The position numbers and the translations under genes are program-made. Positions 8,828 through 18,133 of a stretch of DNA of 64,000 bases are shown piece after piece. The notes beneath the pieces were generated by a model. That model did not search any database and had not been told where the DNA came from. It was given only the letters and a program-made list of their open reading frames with translations. Position 1 is the first letter of the stretch, and each line of letters opens with the position of its first letter. The stretch comes from Ruminococcus sp. (GTDB lineage: Bacteria > Bacillota > Clostridia > Oscillospirales > Ruminococcaceae). Location: assembly GCA_017519415.1 (NCBI GenBank), contig JAFWSI010000024.1, forward strand, positions 62,001 to 126,000, given 5' to 3'.

Positions 8828-11362
8828 GTGCACAGGCGTATCAGAAACACTTTGTCAGCCATGACCGCGGCCGTGGTCTGCGCCGTTAGCTGCCCCGCTG
8901 TCACAGCGGATTCCGGCGTTATCATCGACCATAACACCGACGGAGTCGAAAATGGCTACAGCTACGAATTCATAAACAACGACCCGAACAGCACTCCCGT
9001 CATGGAGCTCAGCAACAACGCGTCCTTTGAATGCAGCTGGGACAACAAGGAGAGCTTCTCCTCGTCAAGAGGCCTCAGATTTGCGGCTCCCGTGAAGTAT
9101 TCCGAGCTTGGCAGCATATCCGTAAAGTACTGGAGAATGATACAGGCCGGAAGCTATACCGACAAGGAAAAGGGCTATGTAAGGTTCGGAATCCGTCTGC
9201 ACAACAGCAAGGGCGATACCATAACCATACTCGAGCTGGACGATTCCGCAGACGGGCAGAGCATAGCCGGCAAGGACAACAGCCTCGGCAAGCTCGGTCA
9301 GCTGACCGCGACCGAGGTCTTCAGCGACTACAACGTAACGGGACCGCAGGAGGGCGACAGCTTCCCTGTTGACTACACCCTGTACTCGGCTGAGGATAAG
9401 GACGGAAAGACGTCCTATATCTGCCGCAGGGATACTCCCCTCGGGATAAACAACGAGTCCGACGACTTCAGAAGCCTCAGGGTATCGGAAACTCTTGACG
9501 CCATGGCAGAGGCGGGCTTCGATCCGGGCGAGATAACGGATATTTCCCTGTTTGCAGAGAGCGCATACTGCAAAGGCTCTGCAAATATCATGGTAAACGA
9601 CATATCCGTGGAAAATATGCCCGACCTTGCCCCCGACGAATACGAGGAAGGAAATATACTCGTAAAGGGCAACGGCAGCGGCTCCCGCGACGGTTATTAT
9701 TACGACCTCCGCACAAGAACCGGAAGCGGCGAAATGGAACTCGTTTCTCCGTCACTGTTCAGGGCAGGTATCAATACTGCCAACGCGGACTATTACAGAC
9801 CCGATGTGTTTGAGCGCGGCTACAAATTCAGAGAGGGGCAGAATATCGATCATGTCATGGGCTCAAAAGTGGATTATGAGATGAATTTCGCTGTTGAGGG
9901 CTCATACTTCGTCGGCACTCATATAAGTTTCAACGCTCCCGAAACCGAAAGCTCCTATAATAAAACCAACGTATACATCGTGGACGCAAGCGTTGACTGG
10001 AAAGTCCCGGAGGACGCTGAATGCATAGGCTCTGCCAAGGTAAAAGGCGAGAAATACCCCTTGTATCACACTGTAACCGGAATAATAGGCTCAGGAAAGG
10101 GCACCAGGGAGGATGTTTATTATTTCGTATCCCCCGATGCCGAAAGCAGCGGAAAGAACGGAACAGTCTCCGTTCATCACGATCTGGATACGTTCATATT
10201 CACCCTTTATGAATGCAATTACAAGCTGACGGATTCCCTGAATATGCCTGTAGCCCTCGGAGTACAGCTCAGCTGCACAGCCGCAAAGGGAAGCGCTGAG
10301 CTTATCCGCAGCGACATCACAGTTCCCGAAAATCCGAAAGAAAACAGTCTCTATGAATACATGTACAACAGAATAAATCTTGACAACAACGCTCACTGGT
10401 CTCACTCCGCTCATACAATAGCAGGCGGCAGACTGTACGATGCATACGGCTATACGGTATACATGAACGGCTACCCCGACGAGCCCATACAGTGCGAGTG
10501 GAACAGCTATGACCCCACGGGAGAGGACGATCCATATCCCGGCAACAGAACAAACAGATTCAGTGTCGGGAATAACTTCGGTACATACAGCATAATAGAC
10601 CGTAAGGGTATACTGTCATATTACGGTGACGACGAGCTTATTATTGATTACAGCATTGATATAGGAAAGATCAGGAACAAAACAGGTCTTTCCAACTGGC
10701 AGATCGGCGTGTGGATGCAGTGTATGCGCGATCCCTCCGTGCCTGTGGATACCGGTTCGCCCTACGAGGAGCTATTGAAAGAGAGCAATGGCGTAAGGTA
10801 TATAAGCATAGTGGATAAATGGGGCGTCAGCTCCGACCCGACCGGAGACGAAATCGGATACTACGAGGACCCCGATTTCTATCCCACAAAGGATCTCGGC
10901 ACGATCACATCCGACGGAGTCAGCTATAACGTTCAGCTCATGATAAGCAGGAGCAAGGACGCTTCGACTACCGTAAAGCTTATCCGTACAAACGTACTTG
11001 CTTCCACAGAAGCAGATGATGTTCCCGCAGATCATGAACGCTACGAGAATCAGATAGATCTCAGCGATATTATGCGTAAGCTCAGGGCTATCGGTCTTGA
11101 TTTCGGCGGCATAAGCGAAGCCGAATTCTCATTATCGACCTATGACACCGAAGGCTCGGCAATTATCAACCGCGCGGGCTTCAAGCAGCTGATACCCGAA
11201 AACAGGACCTATACCGCCGAGGAAATACAGACCTTCAGCGACTTCCTCCTCGGAAAAAGCCCCAGAATATCAGCAGGCTACAATTACGACCTCAACGGTG
11301 ACGGCAGGTGGGATTCCTACGATCTCTGCCTGATGAAAAGCAGACCCGCTCCCGAAGAATAA
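8828..11362 (+). CDS. secreted protein with three degenerate GH11-like domains and a half dockerin
   Basis: An exported protein of 844 residues starting at a GTG, with AAAGGAGG seven bases upstream (8813-8820); a frame-extending ATG at 8795 has no such site. After the signal peptide (1-27) are three domains, about 30-270, 275-498 and 500-790, each with the sequence pattern of the GH11 xylanase jelly roll: an N-terminal NGYSYEF- or DGYYYDL-like strand, a YIVDKWG-like block and a C-terminal GSAxI block. The GH11 nucleophile Glu appears absent in all three, and only domain 1 keeps a Glu (E244) at the acid/base position. I infer carbohydrate binding rather than catalysis. The C-terminus resembles a dockerin with one intact loop (YDLNGDGRWDSYDLCLMK). 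The GH11 relation was judged by eye. Confidence 0.7.
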   Translation: MHRRIRNTLSAMTAAVVCAVSCPAVTADSGVIIDHNTDGVENGYSYEFINNDPNSTPVMELSNNASFECSWDNKESFSSSRGLRFAAPVKYSELGSISVKYWRMIQAGSYTDKEKGYVRFGIRLHNSKGDTITILELDDSADGQSIAGKDNSLGKLGQLTATEVFSDYNVTGPQEGDSFPVDYTLYSAEDKDGKTSYICRRDTPLGINNESDDFRSLRVSETLDAMAEAGFDPGEITDISLFAESAYCKGSANIMVNDISVENMPDLAPDEYEEGNILVKGNGSGSRDGYYYDLRTRTGSGEMELVSPSLFRAGINTANADYYRPDVFERGYKFREGQNIDHVMGSKVDYEMNFAVEGSYFVGTHISFNAPETESSYNKTNVYIVDASVDWKVPEDAECIGSAKVKGEKYPLYHTVTGIIGSGKGTREDVYYFVSPDAESSGKNGTVSVHHDLDTFIFTLYECNYKLTDSLNMPVALGVQLSCTAAKGSAELIRSDITVPENPKENSLYEYMYNRINLDNNAHWSHSAHTIAGGRLYDAYGYTVYMNGYPDEPIQCEWNSYDPTGEDDPYPGNRTNRFSVGNNFGTYSIIDRKGILSYYGDDELIIDYSIDIGKIRNKTGLSNWQIGVWMQCMRDPSVPVDTGSPYEELLKESNGVRYISIVDKWGVSSDPTGDEIGYYEDPDFYPTKDLGTITSDGVSYNVQLMISRSKDASTTVKLIRTNVLASTEADDVPADHERYENQIDLSDIMRKLRAIGLDFGGISEAEFSLSTYDTEGSAIINRAGFKQLIPENRTYTAEEIQTFSDFLLGKSPRISAGYNYDLNGDGRWDSYDLCLMKSRPAPEE

Positions 11363-11370
11363 CAGCATAA

Positions 11371-11400
11371 AAAGCTCCCGCTATCAATAACGGGAGCTTT
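11371..11400. terminator. bidirectional terminator
   Basis: A 10-bp stem AAAGCTCCCG/CGGGAGCTTT between the convergent GH11-like and sortase genes. Confidence 0.75.
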
Positions 11401-11408
11401 TCTGTATA

Positions 11409-11927
11409 TTAATTGTTATCACGCCGAAGCATACCGACTACGACTTGTCGGAACTCACCGTTATCGGTACAGGATATGACGGTTATGCGGTCATCACCGA
11501 AATCCCCGAGCACACTTGTATCATCGGGAGAAACTATGCGGTATTCCGTGACCCTGTAGGTATAACGGGTACGCTTATCGTCGATGTCCGTCAGATACAT
11601 GGTATCGCCTACTCTCACCTTATCGAGGTCGTTGAATATCTCAGCGTAGATCGTACTGTTGTGTCCTGCGATACAGTAGTTGCCGCGTCCGGGAGCCCCC
11701 CTGCCCTCAAAATGTCCTGCGGAGGCCTGAAGCTCCTTATTCCCCGTACCCTCGAGTACGGGCACTTTTATTTCAAGGACGGGTATCTCGAAGACCACGT
11801 TTTCCCGGAGAAGTCTGCGCAGATAAAGCTCTCTGCTTATCTTTTTATAGGCGAAGACGCCGAAAACGGCAAGTCCGCACAGTATCATCGCATAGCCGAT
11901 GATACGTCTTTTTTTCTTCTTTTCCAT
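11409..11927 (-). CDS. sortase (class D-like)
   Basis: A membrane-bound transpeptidase of 172 residues that cuts LPxTG-type signals between Thr and Gly and links the protein to the cell wall. A basic N-terminus and single membrane anchor (about 10-28) precede the sortase barrel. The catalytic triad is visible as His89 (CIAGHNS), Cys153 (ISCTDN) and Arg160 (GEFRQVV). It lies directly downstream of the LPETG surface protein, separated by a hairpin, so that protein is its obvious substrate. No clear ribosome binding site precedes the ATG, which may hold its level low. The class assignment is tentative. Confidence 0.9.
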   Translation of the reverse strand: MEKKKKRRIIGYAMILCGLAVFGVFAYKKISRELYLRRLLRENVVFEIPVLEIKVPVLEGTGNKELQASAGHFEGRGAPGRGNYCIAGHNSTIYAEIFNDLDKVRVGDTMYLTDIDDKRTRYTYRVTEYRIVSPDDTSVLGDFGDDRITVISCTDNGEFRQVVVGMLRRDNN

Positions 11928-11947
11928 TCTGATATTGTGGGAAACGC

Positions 11948-11973
11948 GAGCGCCGCTTCATACTGCGGCGCTC
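11948..11973 (-). terminator. hairpin between the LPETG protein and the sortase
   Basis: A 9-bp stem GAGCGCCGC/GCGGCGCTC with only a short, broken T run after it on the minus strand. It may act as a weak terminator or attenuator that lowers sortase expression relative to its substrate. Confidence 0.5.
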
Positions 11974-11980
11974 TCATTAT

Positions 11981-14900
11981 TTATTCCTCTTCCTTTTTAT
12001 TCCTTATCACCATAGCTGCGCCTGCCAGAGTCATAAGAACTGCAAGGCCTGCGATGAAGTCAAATGATACGGGATAGCCTGTTTCCGGCAGTGTGGAGCC
12101 TTCGCCCCCGCCGCTCGTTGTAGTCTGAACAGGCTGTGTTGTCGTGGAAGTTACGGTTGTGCTCGATTCCGGAGCATTTGTGGTTGTAGTAGTGGTCGTT
12201 GTTGTAGATGTGGTGGCCGTTGTTGTGGTGGTTGTGGTTGTTGTGGTTGTCGTAGTAATGGTTGTAGTTGAGGTTGTTGATACGATAGGACCATTGCCGC
12301 TGAGATCATAGCCATAGCCGCTGTAGTCCTTTACCTCGCCCTTTGCCAGAAGCTTGCAGCCCTGACCGACAGTTATCTTAGTATAGGGAGTTATAACAAG
12401 CATAAGCTCCTCGGGAACAGTAACGTCCTCAACGATATTCACATCTCCGAATATATAGAGATCAGGCTTCTCCTCTGCCTTTTCAGCGTCAGCCAGTGCT
12501 CCTCTTATATCCTGATAAGCCTGACCGTTGCTGAGCATTGCTGTCGCCTCTTTTGGAAGCTGTGTGCAGTCGATAAGACCGCCGCAGGTATCGCAGAATG
12601 AAGCCATAACTGCGCCGTGATCCTCACCGGGCATATCCAGTATGAAGAATTCACCTTTGCACTCGTGCTCGTCAACTACCTGAACAGGTATGCGCATCTC
12701 CTCCTCGCCGTTTTCCGCAACAGCGCACAGAGTTGCCTTTATGCCGGCCTTCTTGGGTGTTACCTTAATGACAGCATCACTGTCAATAGTGATTGAGCCG
12801 TCCTCGTTTACGGTATACTCGCCGTCAACGACCTCTATATCGAAATCATCGCTGATCGTTTCGCTCTGAGCTCTTACCTTTCTGCCGGGAGCAAACTGTA
12901 TCGTACCGTCAGCTCTTACAACATAGAATATTACGCTTCCGCCTCCCTTGGGTGTACGGACTCTGTAATATACATCATGCATCAGCGTAAGAGAATTCTG
13001 AGTTATTCCTCTGTCATTAATAGATGACGCGCACAGCTGAGTATAGGCATATAAAATGTCATCAGCCGAGGCACCGGGAGCTGTAGCAGACTCAACGAAT
13101 ACTCCCAAATTGTAAACGCCCTGAACGGCATTTGGGGCTCCGCTCTTATCGAGCACCCAGCCCGTCAGATCCCTTGCCAGATTCTTAAGCAGGTCAAATG
13201 AGTATTTATCTGCAAGCTCGGGAGAAATATCGGTAATTATAACCTCATAGGGTATCTGTGTGGTTGAGCCCTCGAGAGTAGCTACCTCCACGCATTTCAG
13301 AACGTGCGCAACTACGATACTGTCAAGGATCGACTTATATACCGTCGATATAAGGTTTATACCGAGAAGATAGGGATTTCTTGACCAGCAGGTCAGAAGG
13401 GTTATAACGTCGGCAGCAATCTTCTGATTGCCTATCTCCTTTTCGAGAATGGATTTCCAGATGTCGTGTATGGTTATCTCCGCCACCAGCTGATCTCCCG
13501 GCTCGAGCTCGTCAAGGCGATAGCTCTGGTTGAGCTGCTCGTTCTGAAGCTGATCGATCTTTACCGATGTATCTATCAGCTTTCCGTCACGGTATTTCTT
13601 TGTTGTCAGCTTTGAATACTGCGTGAAGCCTAAAACAGTATGCTCGATATTGTATATGGGCTTGTCGGAAACGTTCTCAAAGCTTATTGTTACAGGGTAA
13701 TCCTCATCAAAGAAGGAGTATCTCGGAAGTATTATCTTCATTTTCAGAGCGTCGCCTGCGTATACATGAAGAGTATTCTTCGACTTGAAGTTGTACGTGA
13801 AGGGTTCTCCGCCGTTCCAGCCTTTCAGATCTGCCGTGAGATCATAGTCGCCGGCGACGTCGCCCCGCAGGTACCAGTGTATGGTATAGGGACTGCCGAC
13901 CTCAAGCTTGTCAAAGCTCTGTACTCTGTCGCAGTTCATCAGCGTAAGTCCCTCGGGTGAATTCAGGGTTGCAGTACAGTTGGTAAGCGACTGACCCGAT
14001 CCGTCCTTGTTTATGATGATGAGCTGTACATCGTAGAACTCCTTGAGCCACTTGCATTCGCCCCTGATCACCATGTACATCTCTTCTTTTTCGGTCTCCT
14101 GATAGCCGATGACCTTTACTGGTTCATTGTTTATGACAACGCTGGGAGGTATATTTATTGTTCCTCCTCCGCCGCCATAACTTGCAACAGGCTGTACGTC
14201 GTACTTGTTGATAACGACTGCCTCTGCCTCGAAGGTCATTTTGACCTCATACTTGAATACATGGTAGTTGGACGGATCCTCAAGGCTGATGCCTGCCTTC
14301 TTGATGTCGTCCATGTTCATTTCCTTGACGGTCATATCGCCGTCAATGTCCAGCTTATGGGGCTTCGGCGGAACAGGCTCCGTGGTGGTAGTCACGCGAA
14401 CGGTAGTTGCTGCCTTCGTCGTTGAGGTCGTCGCACTTGTGGTCGCAGTTTCAGCTGCCGCCTTTGTTGTAGTGGTTTCCGCGGCAGATGAATCGGAAGT
14501 TGTAGCTGTTGCAGGTGCGGGATCTATTCCCCATTCGCAGATAAAGCCCATGCTATTGACATTGTTGCCCCAGCCGTTGAGCTGATTGTCCTCCCAGCGG
14601 CCGTTATGCTTCATAATGATCATATAATGCTCGAGGCCGAGGAAATTATCGGGCTTTCCTGACTCCCAGTTGGTATAGCCCATTTCTTCGTCAGTTACCC
14701 AGTGGAAGGCACCGTCATCACCGCGGCGGGCGCCCAGCCAGTAATAGGGCTTTTCGGCGGCTTCCGAGCTGAGCGCATCGAATAATGCTTTCTGCTCCTC
14801 CTCGGAGGTTATTACCGCAAGGTGACCGCCTATGCTCTCGCAGTAAGCCTTTGCCTCATCCCATGTGAGACCGTCATCGAATATCTGATACTCCCAGCCG

Positions 14901-17167
14901 GAGGCATTTTTATACGTCAGTTTGGGAGTGAGCTTTGCAGTCGTTGTTGTGGCAGCCGTTGTAGTTGTAGTCGTTGTAGTTGTAGTTGTTGTGGTGGTGG
15001 TCGTGGTTGTTGTAGTTGTCGTAGTTGTGGTGATGGTCGTGGTAGTAGTTGTTATCGAAGCCACGTCCTCCCACTCGCAGATAAAGCCGTAGTTTTCAAT
15101 GGTGAAGAAATCTGCGGGAAATCCGCTTCCGTCCTTTTTGATGTCGTTCCACTCGCCCACAGCGCCGATCTCTTCAACGCCGTAGAGCATAGCAACCAGC
15201 TCATCTCTGGTATTGGGCTCGCCCGCGCTCCAGTTGGAATACTCAAACGCTTCGCCCGTTATCCATACGAAATTACCGTTTTCATCGCGCTCCGCGCCGA
15301 GCCAGTAATTCTTCGGCTCGGGTATTGCACTTATGAGAGCCTCGATCTCCTCCTGCTCCTCCTGAGAGGTTATGGTGACAAGGTGACCGCCGTTGCTCTC
15401 GCAGAATTCCTTTGCCTCGTCCCATGTAAGGCTTTCGCTGAATATCTGATAACGTGAGCTCTTGTCCACGGGAGTTGTTACCTTGTCTCCGTCAACAAGG
15501 AAGAACAGCTCTCCGTCCTTTGTAAGGGACAGCTTTCCGTTGACTCCCGCATTCTCGATATAGGGAGCGATATACCTCGTATCCACATACTTGGACAGGC
15601 CGCTGGTGATAACGCCGGACGCCTCGGAATAAATGGACGTGGAGGCGTTTGTGATGCTGCCTGTTATATTGACCTTTCCGCCCTTGGGGATATAGATTCC
15701 GCCCTTGGGACCGTTGACCGATATATTTCCGCTGAGGCTGAGGATATTATCTCCACGGCAGTATACGCCGTACTCGCTGCCGCTCTTTATGCTGCCGCCC
15801 GAGATATTTATCCTGCCCTTTGACGCTTCACTGTAAACGCAGGCGCCCAGCTCCGAGTATATCTCCGAACCCGTAATATTGATAGTGCCTGCAAAGTTAT
15901 CGGCTATCCACACAGGCGACATATAGTTATTGTCTTTTTTGCCGTCGCTGTTCGGATTTTTCAGTGCTCCTCCCGCAAGATTAACAGTACCGCTGCTCGT
16001 TCTTACAGAGAGGGCATTGCTGTAGTTTCCGATAATCTCGCCGCCGAAGAATTCAAAATTTCCGCCGTTTATCCTTACCGTTGCATAGATGGTGCTGCTA
16101 TCGTAGCCGACAATCCTGCCGCCGTATATGGTAAGATTTCCGTATGATGTGATAAGATTGTCGGACGCCGTGCTTATTATAGCGCCCTTCTTTTCGGGAT
16201 CGCTGTCTCTGATGACAACGTTGCCGCTGCATACTATATCTTTTATTTTTATGGTATGACCGTTGAGATCAATGTCAAGATCACTTACACTGGCACCTGA
16301 ATCCACGGTAACATCGCAGCCCAGCTTATAGCAGCCCTTTGCGGGAAGGCTGGTCTCGTCCGTCCATATGTAGCTGCTGAGAGGCTTGTCGTCCTTCTCC
16401 ATGATATAGCCGAAGTTTTCAAGTCCGTAGAAAGAGTCGCCCAGACAGGTACCGCTTTCATTTATATCGTCCCACGTGCCGACATTGCCGTATCTCTTGC
16501 CATAGAGCAGCACCGCATTCTGCTTGTTATCGATATTCTGCGGATTTCCCGGGTTCCAGTTGGTATAAACGGGGTCTTCGCCCGTTACCCAGACAAAATT
16601 CTTGTTCTCGTCCCATTTGAGACCTATCCAGTAGTTGTTCTTTATATCCTCCTGAGCCCTTATAAGAGCCTCAACCTGAGCCTGCTCCTCGGCGGAGGTT
16701 ATGCAGACAAGGTGGCCGCCGTTCTTCTCGCACTCGGCCTCAGCCTCCTGCCAGGTCAGACCCTTGCCGACCACCGTATAGTTTGCGGGGTCGGGATAGC
16801 GGCTCCACTCGATCTCTCCGTCATAGGGGAGCGTCAGTCCCTTGCTTCCCGTTATAAGCATAAGATAATGCTTCTGCACTATCTCTACGTCTCTCAGAGT
16901 GATCTTGCCGTCGTTGTCCGTGTCCGCCGCCTCAAGGCTGATACCGTCGGCTTCACCCTTGCAGACGTACTTCTCCATGAGTAAAGCGTCCATGATGTCG
17001 ATCATTCCGTTGCCGTCAGCGTCGCCGCAGATCACCTCGGACTTGCTCTCCTCCTCTGCTGCCGTTGCGACGGGGGGCATGACAGCCATGAGCTGACTGC
17101 ACGCAACTGCGGAAGCAGCGAGGACAGACAGGATCCTTTTACCTGCCCTGCCATTGTGTTTATGCAT
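11981..17167 (-). CDS. LPETG-anchored surface protein with dockerin and three C-type lectin domains
   Basis: A 1728-residue protein. The signal peptide (1-37) is followed at once by a dockerin (about 46-106: GDADGNGMIDIMDALLMEK, DTDNDGKITLRDVEIVQK). C-type lectin-like domains lie near 128-258, 570-700 and 760-880, each with a GLTWQEAEAEC-like start, a YWIGLK-type core and an NFGYIME or MGFICEW end. A beta-solenoid-like region spans about 290-560. Thr-rich linkers are near 703-740, 880-930 and 1627-1664. The end has LPETG (about 1691), a membrane helix and KKEEE. ATG at 17167 is chosen because GGAGGT sits seven bases upstream; transcription starts at 17226-17254. A dockerin on a wall-anchored protein suggests a bridge between the cell wall and cohesin-bearing scaffolds, with the lectin domains binding glycans. 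That role is inference. Confidence 0.9.
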   Translation of the reverse strand: MHKHNGRAGKRILSVLAASAVACSQLMAVMPPVATAAEEESKSEVICGDADGNGMIDIMDALLMEKYVCKGEADGISLEAADTDNDGKITLRDVEIVQKHYLMLITGSKGLTLPYDGEIEWSRYPDPANYTVVGKGLTWQEAEAECEKNGGHLVCITSAEEQAQVEALIRAQEDIKNNYWIGLKWDENKNFVWVTGEDPVYTNWNPGNPQNIDNKQNAVLLYGKRYGNVGTWDDINESGTCLGDSFYGLENFGYIMEKDDKPLSSYIWTDETSLPAKGCYKLGCDVTVDSGASVSDLDIDLNGHTIKIKDIVCSGNVVIRDSDPEKKGAIISTASDNLITSYGNLTIYGGRIVGYDSSTIYATVRINGGNFEFFGGEIIGNYSNALSVRTSSGTVNLAGGALKNPNSDGKKDNNYMSPVWIADNFAGTINITGSEIYSELGACVYSEASKGRINISGGSIKSGSEYGVYCRGDNILSLSGNISVNGPKGGIYIPKGGKVNITGSITNASTSIYSEASGVITSGLSKYVDTRYIAPYIENAGVNGKLSLTKDGELFFLVDGDKVTTPVDKSSRYQIFSESLTWDEAKEFCESNGGHLVTITSQEEQEEIEALISAIPEPKNYWLGAERDENGNFVWITGEAFEYSNWSAGEPNTRDELVAMLYGVEEIGAVGEWNDIKKDGSGFPADFFTIENYGFICEWEDVASITTTTTTITTTTTTTTTTTTTTTTTTTTTTTTTAATTTTAKLTPKLTYKNASGWEYQIFDDGLTWDEAKAYCESIGGHLAVITSEEEQKALFDALSSEAAEKPYYWLGARRGDDGAFHWVTDEEMGYTNWESGKPDNFLGLEHYMIIMKHNGRWEDNQLNGWGNNVNSMGFICEWGIDPAPATATTSDSSAAETTTTKAAAETATTSATTSTTKAATTVRVTTTTEPVPPKPHKLDIDGDMTVKEMNMDDIKKAGISLEDPSNYHVFKYEVKMTFEAEAVVINKYDVQPVASYGGGGGTINIPPSVVINNEPVKVIGYQETEKEEMYMVIRGECKWLKEFYDVQLIIINKDGSGQSLTNCTATLNSPEGLTLMNCDRVQSFDKLEVGSPYTIHWYLRGDVAGDYDLTADLKGWNGGEPFTYNFKSKNTLHVYAGDALKMKIILPRYSFFDEDYPVTISFENVSDKPIYNIEHTVLGFTQYSKLTTKKYRDGKLIDTSVKIDQLQNEQLNQSYRLDELEPGDQLVAEITIHDIWKSILEKEIGNQKIAADVITLLTCWSRNPYLLGINLISTVYKSILDSIVVAHVLKCVEVATLEGSTTQIPYEVIITDISPELADKYSFDLLKNLARDLTGWVLDKSGAPNAVQGVYNLGVFVESATAPGASADDILYAYTQLCASSINDRGITQNSLTLMHDVYYRVRTPKGGGSVIFYVVRADGTIQFAPGRKVRAQSETISDDFDIEVVDGEYTVNEDGSITIDSDAVIKVTPKKAGIKATLCAVAENGEEEMRIPVQVVDEHECKGEFFILDMPGEDHGAVMASFCDTCGGLIDCTQLPKEATAMLSNGQAYQDIRGALADAEKAEEKPDLYIFGDVNIVEDVTVPEELMLVITPYTKITVGQGCKLLAKGEVKDYSGYGYDLSGNGPIVSTTSTTTITTTTTTTTTTTTTATTSTTTTTTTTTNAPESSTTVTSTTTQPVQTTTSGGGEGSTLPETGYPVSFDFIAGLAVLMTLAGAAMVIRNKKEEE
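12177..12282 (-). repeat. low-complexity Thr-codon repeat (C-terminal linker)
   Basis: Near-continuous ACN codons, seen on the plus strand as GTNGTNGT repeats, encode a Thr-rich linker just before the LPETG region. Such tracts are prone to length change. Confidence 0.85.
14943..15056 (-). repeat. low-complexity Thr-codon repeat (linker between lectin domains 2 and 3)
   Basis: A run of about 35 Thr codons of mixed ACN usage, interrupted only by an Ile and a pair of Ala. It separates the second and third C-type lectin domains. Confidence 0.85.
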
Positions 17168-17225
17168 TTTCAAGACCTCCATTTCATTTTTCCTTACGGG
17201 TTCTTCCAATAATCTGTCACATTAA

Positions 17226-17254
17226 ATTATATATGAATACGGCACAAAAGTCAA
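17226..17254 (-). promoter_or_regulatory. promoter of the LPETG surface protein
   Basis: Minus-strand TTGACT (17249-17254) and TATAAT (17226-17231), 17-base spacer. Confidence 0.65.
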
Positions 17255-17467
17255 CAGAACAGGCACAAAAATATATCTGTTTTGCGGAAAAGCACCTGCC
17301 CGTCCCAGGCTTCATCTCCCAAAATCCAAATAACTCACAATAGCCCCGGATTAAGAGCTTACGTAAGCCCCTTTTTGCTGCCTCACAGCCCCTGTCTTCA
17401 AAGGCCGCTTACATTTTTCCGATGAAATACGAGGCATTTTTCGTTATTTTTACCAAATTGCAAATGA

Positions 17468-17496
17468 TTGACACGGACACTCCGATGTGATATACT
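17468..17496 (+). promoter_or_regulatory. promoter of the isochorismatase-family gene
   Basis: TTGACA (17468-17473) and TATACT (17491-17496), 17-base spacer, 70 bases before the start codon. Confidence 0.7.
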
Positions 17497-17565
17497 TAAT
17501 AAAAAACAAACTTACTGCCGATGCAGGCAAGCCTCACCGACAGTATCGCCCATGGAGATATGTAT

Positions 17566-18084
17566 ATGAAAGAAGCTTTACTCATCATCGACGTACAGAA
17601 CGACTATCTTGAAGGCGGCGCATGCGAGCTTTACAAGTCCCGCGAGACCGAAGACTGCATAATCGGGCTCCTCAGTGAGAGCCGCAGTATCGGACGTCCA
17701 GTCATCTACATACAGCACATAAACCCTCCGACTGACAGCTGCCTGCTGGAGGACACCCCCGGAGCAAAGATCTCCGAGCGCATAAAGCCTCTCCCCGATG
17801 ACATAGTTATCATGAAGCAGTACCCCAACAGCTTCCTTGAGACAGAGCTCAACGTCTGTCTTCGCAGTCTCGGCGTGGATAAGCTCATAGTATGCGGCAT
17901 GATGACCCATATGAGCGTAGACACCACTGTCCGCGCAGCCATGGATCAGGGTTATTCCGTAGCGGTAGCGGCAAAGGGCTGCACCACAAAGGATCTTGAG
18001 TTCAACGGTGAGACAATACCCGCCGAAACGGTGCAGAAGACCTGTCTTGCCTCCCTTTCGGGCATATTCGCGGAGATAATCTGA
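17566..18084 (+). CDS. isochorismatase-family cysteine hydrolase
   Basis: A cytoplasmic enzyme of 172 residues in the nicotinamidase/isochorismatase fold. The catalytic triad can be placed as Asp in LLIIDVQNDY, Lys in VIMKQYPNSF and Cys in LIVCGMMTHMSVDTTVRAA. The last motif is characteristic of the amidohydrolase side of the family. The substrate cannot be read from sequence; nicotinamide, isochorismate or another small amide are all possible. ATG at 17566 has GGAG eight bases upstream. The gene stands alone with its own promoter and a strong terminator shared with the convergent radical SAM operon. Confidence 0.88.
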   Translation: MKEALLIIDVQNDYLEGGACELYKSRETEDCIIGLLSESRSIGRPVIYIQHINPPTDSCLLEDTPGAKISERIKPLPDDIVIMKQYPNSFLETELNVCLRSLGVDKLIVCGMMTHMSVDTTVRAAMDQGYSVAVAAKGCTTKDLEFNGETIPAETVQKTCLASLSGIFAEII

Positions 18085-18096
18085 CAGTATGACAAA

Positions 18097-18126
18097 AAAG
18101 CCTCGTCACATATGTGACGAGGCTTT
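18097..18126. terminator. bidirectional terminator
   Basis: A perfect palindrome (CCTCGTCACAT and its complement at 18101-18122) extended by AAAG/CTTT, flanked by A and T runs on both sides. It ends both the hydrolase gene and the radical SAM operon. Confidence 0.85.
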
Positions 18127-18133
18127 ATTTTTA

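Larger units (their letters stand above)
17168..17565. other. divergent intergenic region
   Basis: About 400 bases between the LPETG gene and the hydrolase gene hold one promoter for each. The middle part (about 17260-17460) has only a small palindrome, GCTTACGTAAGC near 17358, and no credible gene. Confidence 0.6.

Noticed and set aside
14943-15056. Short-period repeat considered as a CRISPR-like array
   Set aside because: It is an in-frame Thr-codon tract within a surface protein, with no spacers.
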